Positions 1-9,509 of a stretch of DNA of 64,000 bases are shown piece by piece. The notes beneath the pieces are model-generated. The model ran no database searches. It worked only from the letters and a program-made list of their open reading frames with translations, and was not told where the DNA came from. How positions within the stretch are numbered: position 1 is the stretch's first letter; the number at the start of each line of letters is the position of its first letter. Origin of the DNA: Euborellia annulipes (Eukaryota; Arthropoda; Insecta; Dermaptera; Anisolabididae); the NCBI GenBank assembly GCA_023213315.1, contig JAKCPI010026477.1:1-64000 (forward strand), written 5' to 3'. A program made the translations under genes and the position numbers.

Positions 1-983
1 CTATTATATTAATATCTATGTATATAATTTCTTATTTAATAATTTTATAATAATAACTTATTGAAAATCCTCCAGGACCTGCCCTTCCATAGGGCGAATG
101 GAAGTGGTGGAAAACCTCATCCACTGGTCGTCTGGGGGCTGTGTCGTCGATAAATGATGATCTTGAGGAGTCTCTTGGAAGGAATAGGGAAACCTCAATC
201 GAAGTAAAATTCAATTCCCAAAAAACCCAATGTTGTTTAATTTCTAGACAAAAAAATGGGGATTTGCCCTCCCCTTATTTACAGCAATAATAGCCTCGAG
301 TTCAAAGATTAATTTTCTGTTCTGGGAGTGACAGTTACATCTGATCTCTCCTGGAGCAACCCATCTCCCTTCTATGGTTAAATCTACCGCAAGGAAATTG
401 GGGTTTTCCCTATTCAAAACGAAGCGTTACTTTTCCTCCCAACAACTCCTAATCCTCTATAAAGCCCAAATTCGGCCGTGTCTTGAATTTTGTTCCCACC
501 TTTGGCGAGGGGCGTCGAAAGACGCTCTCTCCTCCTTGGAAACCATACAGAGGCGTGCAATTAGACTGATAGGTGATTCTACCCTTACTGCATCCCTACA
601 GTCACTAGATCATAGAAGAAGAGTATCTTCACTATCTCTCTTCTACAGGCATTACCATGGTCAATGCTCTGCCGAATTAAAATCCAATTATCCCACCCAA
701 TGCAACATATTCACGGAACACAAGAGAGGCATCTTCCCAGCATCCCTATGCTGTTCAGATCACGACTAACAGAACAAATCAATTTCATTCTTCCTTTGTC
801 CCCATGACCTCCCGTGATTGGAACAAGCTCCCTGCGTCTATCTTCCCCAAAACCTACAATCTTCAGACTTTCAAGTCTAACCTCCAACGGGCATCTTCTC
901 AGTTCCCCCAGTTGAGTTTCCCCTTTATGCTTCTCCTTTTGTTTTTATTTTCTTCCTGGCTGCATGTGACTATTGGTCATTAT

Positions 984-997
984 AGGTCTTCGGACCT
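984..997 (+). other. LINE 3'-terminal stem-loop with UUCG tetraloop
   Basis: AGGTC, TTCG, GACCT forms a perfect 5-bp stem closing the extra-stable C(UUCG)G loop, 14 bases before the A tail. Short 3'-UTR stem-loops next to the tail are what some LINE reverse transcriptases recognise in their own RNA. The structure is read directly; its role is inferred from position. Confidence 0.6.
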
Positions 998-1011
998 TAT
1001 GCACCCATTCC

Positions 1012-1035
1012 AAAAAAAAAAAAAAAAAAAAAAAA
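1012..1035 (+). repeat. Poly(A) tail of the LINE copy (24 A)
   Basis: An uninterrupted run of 24 A follows the stem-loop and ends the retrotransposon. It marks integration of a polyadenylated RNA copy and sets the element's 3' boundary at 1035. Confidence 0.8.
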
Positions 1036-2790
1036 CATACAAAAACCCAGCCGCCCCAGACGCTAAGTCCTGGTAAAGATATACTAAAATGATGTGTTCA
1101 TTCTTGAACAATTATTTCAATGAAAATAAATAGAGATCCAAATTTATAATTATAATTATTTCCTGGCCCCAGCAAAGTGAGTGTGTATTTGCTCACCTCC
1201 CAGCATCGCATTGCAATGCGGGTAATGTAAAATCGGTCAATACCATGTTCACACTCAATTGAATTGATTAATTGATTTTTTTTTTTTAATTTCTTTTCAG
1301 GAAGAAACAAAACAAGCTCAATTCCTTTCATTAGCGATCGTCTATTTCATTTCTGTACTTATGGTTTCCTAATGCCGCGGGTATCCTGGATTACTAACGA
1401 TGACTCCAGAGGCCTCCAACCCCCACAATCGCATCATAGCCTCTCGCACAGTGGATCGACAAACTCCGGCAATTCGGCGATTCGCACTAACGGCACTGCC
1501 ACACATCATAAGTTCCAGTCCTCCAGGTATTATCTCCATTTCGTAAAACAGCATCATCATCATCTCTCTAACACTCACTCACTCACTCATAGTCTCATCA
1601 TTTACATAGAAAAAAGTTAGATTACAAAATAACGTAAAATAAGTTTGACTTCATTAAAAAAAAATGAAGCAATTTTCCCATTTAAAAGTTGAAAGCTAAT
1701 TTTTAACCAGTTAGTTATTATAAATAATTTATTTTCTCTGTTCTTCTTTAAAGCTTTTTTTTTTTATTTTAATACACTCTGTTCTGAATTTATTCGCCTA
1801 CCTGAAATGCGACGGACCTTCCCCTCAGAGTCGATATACCGAAAAACAGCTTCTTTTCCGAGAGGCCTTAATCAAAAATTTCATGCTGTCGCCCGGAAAG
1901 CGAAAGATCACAGCAGGACATAGGCGTAACCAGGGGGGGAGGGGGTTTGGGGTTCAACACTTCCCCTATGGGACCCAAGCCGTGACTAGATATTTAATAC
2001 AAATTCCTATTTCACATAGGGTAAGAGAAAGTAAAATATAATAATTTACTCTAGCTAAAAAAACAAACCAAAATGATTTATAAATACCCTAAAATAATCT
2101 TAGAATTTTTTAAAAAAAAATTTCTTGATCTCCCCATCAAAAAATTTCTGGCTGCATATGCAGCGGGAGTAATTTTTTTTTTCTGAAATATGACTTTTTT
2201 TTAATATACCCTTTCGGTTGCTGGGGCCATTTAGGGGTTTAGTTATTAAATTTCAATTTTACGTTTTTTTTTTTACGAACGAGACATAGTAAGTTCTTAA
2301 TAGACTAATTTAAAGCCTAAGTTTGTCTGTTCATTCAAATCGAGCTCTTTTTGATTGACCTGGAGAGTAGCTCACTCTGATGGCCGTTTTTCTAAAGCTT
2401 ACGCCGAGGCGAGCATTCAAAGAATATAAAAATGAAATAATTTTTCTTTTTTTTTTTAATTAATCGATAAATTAAAATAAAACAAATATTTCTAAAATAA
2501 AAAACCTTCATTTACTTTTGAAATCAATTTTCTTTAAAAAATTAAAAAAAAAAAAATTTATACTTTTATGAACGTGGTTTCAAATTATTCTATACTCCTT
2601 GACTTGTCTCTCTCTCTATCCAGTGAACGTTAAAACATTCAACCCAGTCGTCTTTGTGCTTCTTTTTACTTTCTCGTATTGAATATGAACTGTAAGTATT
2701 GCTTCTGAGATTTTGATATTTCCTCCCAGTTTTAGACCTCTTGAGTCCAATGACGAATTTTATAATTATAGAAAAAGCTTAAGTAGAATT
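1036..2790. other. Eukaryote-like noncoding DNA up to the junction
   Basis: No convincing gene on either strand. The stretch is AT-rich with many runs of 8-13 A or T, a (CACT)n tract, a TC-rich tract near 2610-2620, and a G-rich GCGTAACC box near 1925 of a kind I associate with invertebrate repeats. Open frames here are short, unbiased in composition and lack ribosome binding sites. The switch to bacterial DNA lies between about 2,690 and 2,800; I see no target-site duplication or transposon end at the switch. Confidence 0.7.
1572..1589 (+). repeat. (CACT)n microsatellite
   Basis: Four and a half tandem copies of CACT. Short tetranucleotide arrays like this are usual in animal intergenic DNA and not in Acinetobacter, which supports a eukaryotic origin for the left end. 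Confidence 0.6.
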
Positions 2791-3081
2791 TCAGTTAGTA
2801 TTCCAATCTAGCTCTAATGCATTACAGCTCATTTTATCTTTTCTAATTTTGTAGATACTTTTACTTTTCCCTAAGAATACCCTTTTGATGAGTTTACGAT
2901 TTTCAAATTCAGATAAAATTCTATAGATCGTTCCTAACGTTATTTTATATTCATTTTTAATTTGAGCATAAATATTGTCTGCGCTTAAACCTTGTGGATT
3001 CTGATTTAAGATTTCAAAAACGTGTATTCTCGATTTTTTTATCGGTAGTCCGTTTAATAATGATTTTGAAGTTGCCGTCAT
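2791..3081 (-). CDS. Fur-family regulator, DNA-binding half only
   Basis: The 96 residues match the N-terminal winged helix of Fur-type repressors: LSADNIYAQI, then the recognition-helix region ITLGTIYRILSEFE followed by LIKRV. Family members usually run about 130-150 residues with a C-terminal dimerisation half rich in His and Cys that binds metal; here the frame ends at SCNALELDWNTN with no such motif. Loss of the C-terminal half falls exactly where bacterial DNA meets the eukaryote-like DNA, so truncation by the junction is likely, though a naturally short protein cannot be excluded. It lies just downstream of a siderophore receptor gene, past a terminator, so it would have its own promoter in 3082-3177. 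Confidence 0.6.
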   Translation of the reverse strand: MTATSKSLLNGLPIKKSRIHVFEILNQNPQGLSADNIYAQIKNEYKITLGTIYRILSEFENRKLIKRVFLGKSKSIYKIRKDKMSCNALELDWNTN

Positions 3082-3177
3082 GATTAATTAGCCTGAATAT
3101 TTAGAAGTATAGAAATTCTTAAAATTATTTTGTCTATACTTACTTGAAAATTATGGGTATTTATGGATTTAAAAAAC

Positions 3178-3205
3178 AAAGCTTATTCCCCTATGAATAA
3201 GCTTT
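3178..3205 (-). terminator. Rho-independent terminator of the TonB receptor gene
   Basis: A perfect 11-bp stem (AAAGCTTATTC / GAATAAGCTTT) with a 6-base loop lies 15 bases beyond the restored receptor stop codon. On the minus strand it is followed by GTTTTTT. Confidence 0.8.
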
Positions 3206-3220
3206 GAGCTTAGTTTTACC

Positions 3221-5181
3221 TTAGAAACTATAAGTCGCTTTTACAAAATAATTGCGTCCATAGAGTTTGGTGTTAAACGTTTTGTTTTTATCTTCTAGAT
3301 CAACATCGGTCAGGTTTTTACGCCATAGTCCAATGTTAAACGTGGTGAAAGTGGTGACGTAAATGTGACGTCATAAGTGGTATAAGCTGGTAGCTCTTTA
3401 GTTGCTGAGTACATTTGTTTACCCACATAACTTACGCCTGCATTTACTCGGAAATCTTCAACGGGTGCCCAAGAAATTGAACCATTAGCGAGCCACTCTG
3501 GTCGTTCAGTTAAATCTTTACCTGTAGTTTTGTTTTTTGCATCTAAGTAAGTTGCATTTGCTTTCACACCTAAATTATCTGTGAAGTCATAACCACCAGT
3601 GAGTTCAACCCCTTTGAGTTCTGCACGGCTTACATTGGTCCAGATTTTTCTAAAATCTCCTTCTAAACGAGGGTCTCCATCACTTAGGGTAATCGCTTCA
3701 ATCAGGTTCTTCACATCATTTTGGAAAACCGTAACTCCAGCATTCCAATTTGGTCGAGTCACAATTAAAGAAGCTTCATAATTGGTGCTTTCTTCGGGAT
3801 CTAAATTAGGGTTACCTCGAATATGACAACTACCGCCACATGAGATCATTGAATAATTGATATCTAACTGTAGCTGGGGATGGGACCTTATATGCCTGTC
3901 CTACCTACCTTTAAGGATGACACCTTCTGCTAACTCATATGTTAAATAGGCTTTGCCTGTTGATTTGCCATCAAAGTCATCAAAATCGTCATAACGTCCA
4001 CCTAAAGTTAAGGTCAGCGCATCGTTAATGTGGGTATCATTTTGAACAAATACACCGTAGCTCTTCTGCTGGTTTTTTCCAGTGCCGATATAACTCACAA
4101 CATCGGTAATTTTCTGATCTTTATAATCAAAACCAGCGGTGGCGTTATTCATGAGCCAATCAAAGTTAGCGAAAGCACGGCCAATTAAATTTTCTTGCTT
4201 ATATTGACGACTTTGCGGTGCGTCATACTCACTGTCGTAGTCATAAATCTTGGCTGTTTCTTTACCAATGTATGCTTCTGTTTTACCCCATCCCCATTTT
4301 CCGCGGTGCGCAATCCCCACATTGGTACGTTTCATTTCTGATTCTTGAATTGAAGTTGCGGCATCTTGGGTAAGAGGTCGTTTATCGTTGTTATAACCCA
4401 AATCTAGGTCTAAAGTTTGTTGATCACTAATATTCCAACTTAAAGTACCTTTTACATTTTTAGTGTCTTTTTCTACAAAGTACGCCCCATCTGGATCTGG
4501 CTTACCATTTCGGTACCATGCATCACGGTTATAGGCATCACCTGCCAAAGTAAAACTTAAATTATCGGTTAAACCGCCATATAAGTTAAACCCGTAACGG
4601 AATTGATCCTTACCATTGCCACGGTCTGCTCGGTTATATTGCCCAAAGATCGAACCATGAAGCTGCCCATCTTCGGCTTTTTTGGTAATAATATTGATTA
4701 CCCCACCCATGGCATCTGCACCATAAAGTGATGACATTGGCCCACGAATGACTTCAACACGTTCGATACTATTTAAAGGAATTGCACTCCAGTCAAAGTC
4801 ATTGCCTCGCCACATTGCTCCGTTTGATGACATGCGTTTGCCATTAAGCAAAATTAAAGTGTAGTTACCCGATGTGTTGAGCATTCCTCGGATAACAATC
4901 TTATCTTGTCCACTATTGTAGTTATAAACCCCAGCTTGTTTTTGTAAAACATCAGCAAGGCTCAATGCTGCACTACGCTCAATCTCTTCACTCGTGATCA
5001 CACTAATCGATGCAGGAGCTTTATCAACATCTTGTTCTTTTAATGCTGCTGAAACCACAATGGTTTTTAGTTTTTGAACAGGTTCATTTTTGTCAGATTT
5101 TTCTGTGTCCAAATTTGCTTGAGCCGCAAATGGAAGTAGTGTTGAGATGGCGACCACCAGCGCCTTTTTGGTTAATGTCAT
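3221..5181 (-). CDS. TonB-dependent ferric-siderophore receptor (frame broken)
   Basis: Outer-membrane gated channel for a ferric siderophore, FepA-like. It starts with a signal peptide ending AAQA, a TonB box-like TIVVSA near residue 40, then a plug domain (SISVITSEEIERS; GMSSLYGADAMGGVINIITKK appears as RGPMSSLYGADAMGGVINI) and a beta-barrel ending in a terminal phenylalanine (ATYSF). The start has GAGGGG upstream. The frame breaks at least twice at 3850-3905 and once near 3315-3320, where an A run is one base short; after that shift the normal C-terminus continues to the stop at 3221-3223. About 650 residues when read through, the usual length. Its start faces the RND gene across two Fur boxes, so iron starvation should induce it. 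Probably the uptake partner of the siderophore made next door. Confidence 0.88.
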
Positions 5182-5215
5182 TTCTCGACCCCTCTGTTGA
5201 ATAACGTTACCATAT

Positions 5216-5234
5216 GATAATAATTATCATTTGT
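5216..5234 (-). promoter_or_regulatory. Fur box upstream of the TonB receptor
   Basis: GATAATAATTATCATTTGT matches 14 of 19 positions of the standard Fur operator. It lies 35 bases before the receptor start codon, where a bound repressor would cover the promoter. Confidence 0.7.
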
Positions 5235-5297
5235 AATGATGGGATGCATCATATCCTCATGGCTTTCAAGGTTCAAGATAAAAATAAGTATTAATAA

Positions 5298-5316
5298 TAT
5301 AATGATAATCATTATT
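5298..5316 (+). promoter_or_regulatory. Fur box upstream of the RND pump gene
   Basis: TATAATGATAATCATTATT matches 17 of 19 positions of the palindromic Fur consensus, differing only at its two ends. It lies about 80 bases before the RND start and 117 before the receptor start, so it could serve either gene. Confidence 0.8.
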
Positions 5317-5398
5317 GTTTGTGGTGTAAAAAAGCGTTAATATTGTACTTGCGTGTGCCTAAAAACCTATTTAAAACAAGCTTAAAGTAGACATATCA

Positions 5399-8300
5399 AT
5401 GCTCTCTCGTTTTTTTATTTATCACCCTATCTTTGTTTCTGTCATTGCAATCACGATTCTTATTTTTGGTTTTTTTGCGACTTTGGCCATGCCTGTCGAA
5501 CGCTATCCTAACCTTGCGCCACCGAGTGTTTCTGTTGTTACCAACTACCGTGGTGCGGCTGCTGAAACTGTAGAAGAAAGCGTGACCCAAATTTTAGAAC
5601 AACAAATAAAAGGTCTGGATAATTTGCTTTACTTTACGTCCTATAGTGAATCATCGGGAACGAGTAGCATTGATATTCACTTTAAAATTGGAACAGATAT
5701 TGATAAAGCACAGTTACAAGTACAAAACCGAATTAATGCTGCGTTAAACCGTTTGCCAGAGGAAGTTCAAAGGCAAGGCGTAAACATATGGAAAACCACG
5801 GGTGATATGCTGCTTATTGTTGGGCTATATGATGAAACAGGAAAAGCCAGCAATATTGAGTTATCTGATTATATGGTGAATCACTTTGAACAACCTTTAA
5901 GCCAGTTACAAGGAATTGGTGAGGTTGATGTTTTTGGTTCAAGTTATGCCATGCGAATTTGGTTAAATCCAAATCAGCTTAGAAATTACCAACTTGTGCC
6001 GAGTGATATTGAACAGGCCCTCGAAGATTATAATACTCAAATTGCTGCGGGTTCGATTGGCGCAATGCCTTCCGCTTCCGACCAGAATATTTATGCAAAA
6101 GTAAAAGCAGGTTCACGTTTAAAAACAATAGATGATTTTAAGTCGGTAGTGGTTAAGGCAAATATTGATGGAAGCCTTGTTTATTTAAAAGATGTCGCGA
6201 GAGTCGAATTAGGTGCAGAAAATTATGAAAGTATTAATACGCTTAATGGTTATCCATCGGCAGGCCTAGGTATTTCTTTAAGCCCTGATGCCAATGCAAT
6301 TGAGACTTCTGCTCTTATTAAAGAAAAAATGGCTCAGCTTAGCCAGCATTTACCAGCCGGATATAAAATTGTCTATCCAAGAGACAATACCCCCTTTATT
6401 GAAGAGTCAATTAAGCAGGTCATTATCACTTTGCTTGAAGCGATTGTGCTTGTCGTTATTGTGATGTACCTCTTTTTACAAAATTGGCGCGCAACACTGA
6501 TTCCAACCATTACGGTTCCTATTGTAATTAGTGGCACATTTGTTGTGTTGTATTTGTTTGGAATGAGCATTAACACCCTTACCCTATTTGCACTGGTTTT
6601 AGCGATTGGGCTGTTGGTGGATGACACGATTGTAGTGGTCGAAAATGTTGAACGACTTATACATGAACAACAGCTGAGTGTACGTGAAGCTTGTTTAATG
6701 TCGATGCAAGAGATTAGCGGTGTATTGGTCGGTATTACACTTGTATTAACCGCAGTATTTATTCCAATGGCCTTTTTTAGTGGTTCGACGGGTATGATTT
6801 ACCGTCAATTTTCTATTACCTTAGCGGCAGCCATGTTGTTATCGCTATTTGTTGCAATGACTATTACACCAGCAATGTGCGCAGTTTTATTAAAAAAGCA
6901 CAATAAAAAGCCAAAATGGGGACAAGCACTTGAGCTTGCTCTTCAAAAAGTCAGATCAACTTTTAGTTTTTTATCCCTTCGCCTAATTCAGTTCAAAGTC
7001 TTTTCCAGTTTGTTAGTTATGGGCATAGCGGTTATTTTATTTATGATTTACCGTGGTTTACCTACAAGCTTTATTCCTAATGAAGATCAAGGACTGCTTG
7101 CTGTTCCATATAGTTTGCATAATAGTGCTTCGATGAGTCAGACCGAAGAAGTTGGAAAGCTCGTCAATCATTATTTCTTTGAACATGAATCCAAAAATAT
7201 TAATACCGTACTTGTGGTGAATGGACAAAATTTTTCAGGAAGTGGGCCAAATCTAGGCATGGCGTTTATTTCGCTTAAACATTGGAATGAGCGTAAAGGC
7301 GAAGCCAATACGGCGAGTGCTATTCGTGAACGCGCTCAAACTTATTTGCAAAAAAAACTTGCCAGCCAAAGTGATGGTAGGAATGCCACCAAGCGTATCT
7401 GGTTTAGGACAGTCTGATGCTTTGGAACTTTGGCTTAGAGACGTAAATGGTCAAGGACGCGATGAGTTAATCAAGCAATATAAAGCCCTAGAAAAAGAGG
7501 CGCGGAACTATTCGGCCTTTGAAAATTTAAGTCCCCTTGTGAGTGAAGATAAAGCCGAAGTATTTATTCAACTCGATCAAAATAAGGCAAAAATGTTAGG
7601 AATTGACCAACAAGCGATACGTTCAACTTTATCTACCGCTTGGGGTGGAAACTATGTTGGTGATTTTGTTGAAAGAGGTCGAATTAAAAGAATTATTATG
7701 CAGGGTGACTCTGAATTTCGCTCTAAACCCGAAGACTTAGCTTACTGGCATGTACGAAACAATACAGGTGGAATGCTTTCACTCGCGCATTTTGCTCAAA
7801 GTCAGTGGACTGGTGGACCGGAAGCTTTAACTCGCTTTATGGGGTTAGCTGCTATACAACTTGAAGCGAATATCAGTCCAAGCTTTAGTTCAGGACAAGC
7901 CATGCAAGAACTTACGGATATGGTTGCTAAACAATCTGGTGTAGACGTTGCTTGGAGTGGCCTCTCGTTACAAGAGCAGCAATCTAATCGGCAGGCTATC
8001 TTTTTATATGTCATTTCTATTTTGTTTATTTTCTTATGTTTGGCAGCTTTATATGAAAGTTGGAAAGTCCCATTTATTATTTTATTAGGCCTACCTTTAG
8101 GAATTACGGGCACTATTATTTTTGCCAAGGTCTTTAACTTACCGAATGATGTTTATTTTCAAATTGCTCTATTAACGGGTATTGGCCTGTCTTGTAAAAA
8201 TGCCATTCTCATTGTGGAGTTTGCGACCCAAGCACTCAAACAAGGAAAAAGTAAAATCGACGCAGCAAGTGAAGCGTTAAAGTTGCGGTTACGTCCAATT

Positions 8301-8561
8301 TTGATGACTTCCCTTGCTTTTGGTGCGGGTGTTATTCCTTTAATCTTTGCAACAGGTGCAGGTGCTGCTAGCCGTTATGAAATTGGCATGAGCGTATTTG
8401 GAAGTGTTGTATTTGGCACTTTACTTGTACCGCTATTTACGGTGTTTTTCTTTGTTATTATTCATAGTGTGCCAAGTTTTCAGTGGTCAATCAGCAAACT
8501 CAGGTTTACTCGAACTTTGAAATTTAACCGCCGTATTAAAAAAGATAATACCTCTTTCTAA
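5399..8561 (+). CDS. RND (AcrB/HAE1-type) efflux pump, one frameshift
   Basis: Inner-membrane proton-driven exporter. The N-terminus (MLSRFFIYHPIF) is the usual first membrane segment. TM4 has the proton-relay Asp pair in GLLVDDTIVVVENVERL, and TM10 has the conserved Lys in GLSCKNAILIVEF. The frame changes near 7350, where CAAAAAAAAC appears to hold one A too many; read with seven A it runs into LPAKVMVGMPPSVSGLGQS. Total length about 1,050 residues, normal for the family. No membrane-fusion adaptor or outer-membrane channel gene lies beside it, although such pumps need both, so partners must be elsewhere. The Fur box at 5298-5316 and the position next to a receptor and siderophore genes suggest a role in siderophore export or recycling. 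A hairpin terminator follows. Confidence 0.9.
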
Positions 8562-8572
8562 TTGTTAAAATA

Positions 8573-8607
8573 AAAAAAATGGCAGATATTAAATCTGCCA
8601 TTTTTTT
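8573..8607. terminator. Bidirectional terminator between RND and entB genes
   Basis: GGCAGAT / ATCTGCC with a 5-base loop, flanked by seven A on the left and seven T on the right (positions 8600-8607 region). It ends the RND transcript and the convergent siderophore operon. Confidence 0.85.
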
Positions 8608-8618
8608 ATTTTTTAGAT

Positions 8619-9488
8619 TTAGGCGACAAGCTTGTCAATCCAAACTTCAAGTGTTGGTTGTTCGGCTAAATCTTCAAAGCTCACCTGAGCGCCGTAAGCC
8701 TGCCATTTACCTACCAGTGTCATGAGGCGTACCGAATCAAGCCCAAGCATGAGTAAGTCATCATTTAACTGAATGTCTGATGCAGGAATCTGTAGCTGTT
8801 CACTCACTGCCAAGACAATACCTTCTTGGGTTAACGGCGATGCAGCTTGTTCAAGTTCCCAAGCTCGTGTGACTTGTTGGGTCGTCATGACTTGTGCGCA
8901 TCGTGTACTAGCATATTTCAAAGCCATATCGTGCTCTTCACGACTAAAGTCAGCAAGTGCATCTCCACATAAAAACGGTTGAATGTTTAGCATAAAGGCT
9001 TCTGCTGCGCTCATGAGGCAGCCAATATGAGCATAAACACCACAAATAATGAGCTGATCACGATTTGACTCACGCATGAGCTGTTCAAGTGGAGAAAACT
9101 TAAATGCGCTATAACGCCATTTTGTTAAAACAGTATCATTTTTCTGAGGCGTAATTTCCGGCAAAATTTGGGTAATATTTGGATCATCTTTTAGACCATT
9201 TCCCCAGAAATCAGTTAATAACTGGCGATGTTCTGGCGTCTGGTTACCAGGCTGGGCGGTATAGACCACAGGGATATTAAACTTGCGTGCAGTTTCAATC
9301 AGTTCTTTGGTATTTTTAATGAGCTCTGGAATAGGCGCTTGAGTCTGATCATAAAAATCTAAAAAATATTGCTGCATATCATGAACCAATAAAACAGCGC
9401 GGTTGGTATGCAACTGCCAATGTGTTTTATTCGCCGTAAATTCATGCGCTTGGGGCATGCTGTAACTAGCAATCTTTGGAATACTCAT
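8619..9488 (-). CDS. entB: Isochorismatase with aryl carrier domain (EntB/DhbB)
   Basis: Bifunctional cytoplasmic protein, about 289 residues. Residues 1-210 are an isochorismatase that hydrolyses isochorismate to 2,3-dihydro-2,3-dihydroxybenzoate: RAVLLVHDMQQYFLDF carries the catalytic Asp and VYAHIGCLMSA the conserved loop with Cys. The last 75 residues are an aryl carrier domain with the phosphopantetheine site LMLGLDSVRLM, which presents dihydroxybenzoate to the NRPS. I chose ATG at 9488; a TTG just before it is possible. AAAAAAGG precedes it. It is the last gene of the operon entA-entC-entE-entB, 21 bases after entE. No frame damage. Confidence 0.93.
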   Translation of the reverse strand: MSIPKIASYSMPQAHEFTANKTHWQLHTNRAVLLVHDMQQYFLDFYDQTQAPIPELIKNTKELIETARKFNIPVVYTAQPGNQTPEHRQLLTDFWGNGLKDDPNITQILPEITPQKNDTVLTKWRYSAFKFSPLEQLMRESNRDQLIICGVYAHIGCLMSAAEAFMLNIQPFLCGDALADFSREEHDMALKYASTRCAQVMTTQQVTRAWELEQAASPLTQEGIVLAVSEQLQIPASDIQLNDDLLMLGLDSVRLMTLVGKWQAYGAQVSFEDLAEQPTLEVWIDKLVA

Positions 9489-9509
9489 CAAATTTTTCCT
9501 TTTTTATCT

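Larger units (their letters stand above)
130..1035 (+). mobile_element. 5'-truncated, decayed LINE (non-LTR) retrotransposon 3' end
   Basis: Conceptual translation across three frames gives the end of a non-LTR reverse transcriptase ORF2. About 150-290 (frame 3) reads INDDLEESL then KFNSQKTQCCLISR. About 276-361 (frame 1) reads LGVTVTSDLSWSN with an in-frame stop before it. Then 374-750 (frame 2) reads LYKAQIRPCLEFCSHLWRGA and IQRRAIRLIGD, and 756-900 (frame 3) reads RDWNKLPASIFP. This order is the familiar post-polymerase region of jockey/RTE-like elements in arthropods. Frame changes near 276, 365 and 755 plus a stop show a dead copy, and the 5' part of the element lies outside the window or is missing. 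A hairpin and an A tail end it. The family assignment rests on recalled motif order, so the clade is uncertain; that this is eukaryotic is well supported. Confidence 0.85.

Noticed and set aside
1263..1300. Long T run ending TTTCTTTTCAG, like a 3' splice site
   Set aside because: No coding frame follows it and such tracts are common in AT-rich animal DNA.
1369..1620. Open frames on both strands in the animal-type segment
   Set aside because: They are short, mirror each other, contain low-complexity His/Ser runs and lie over a microsatellite.
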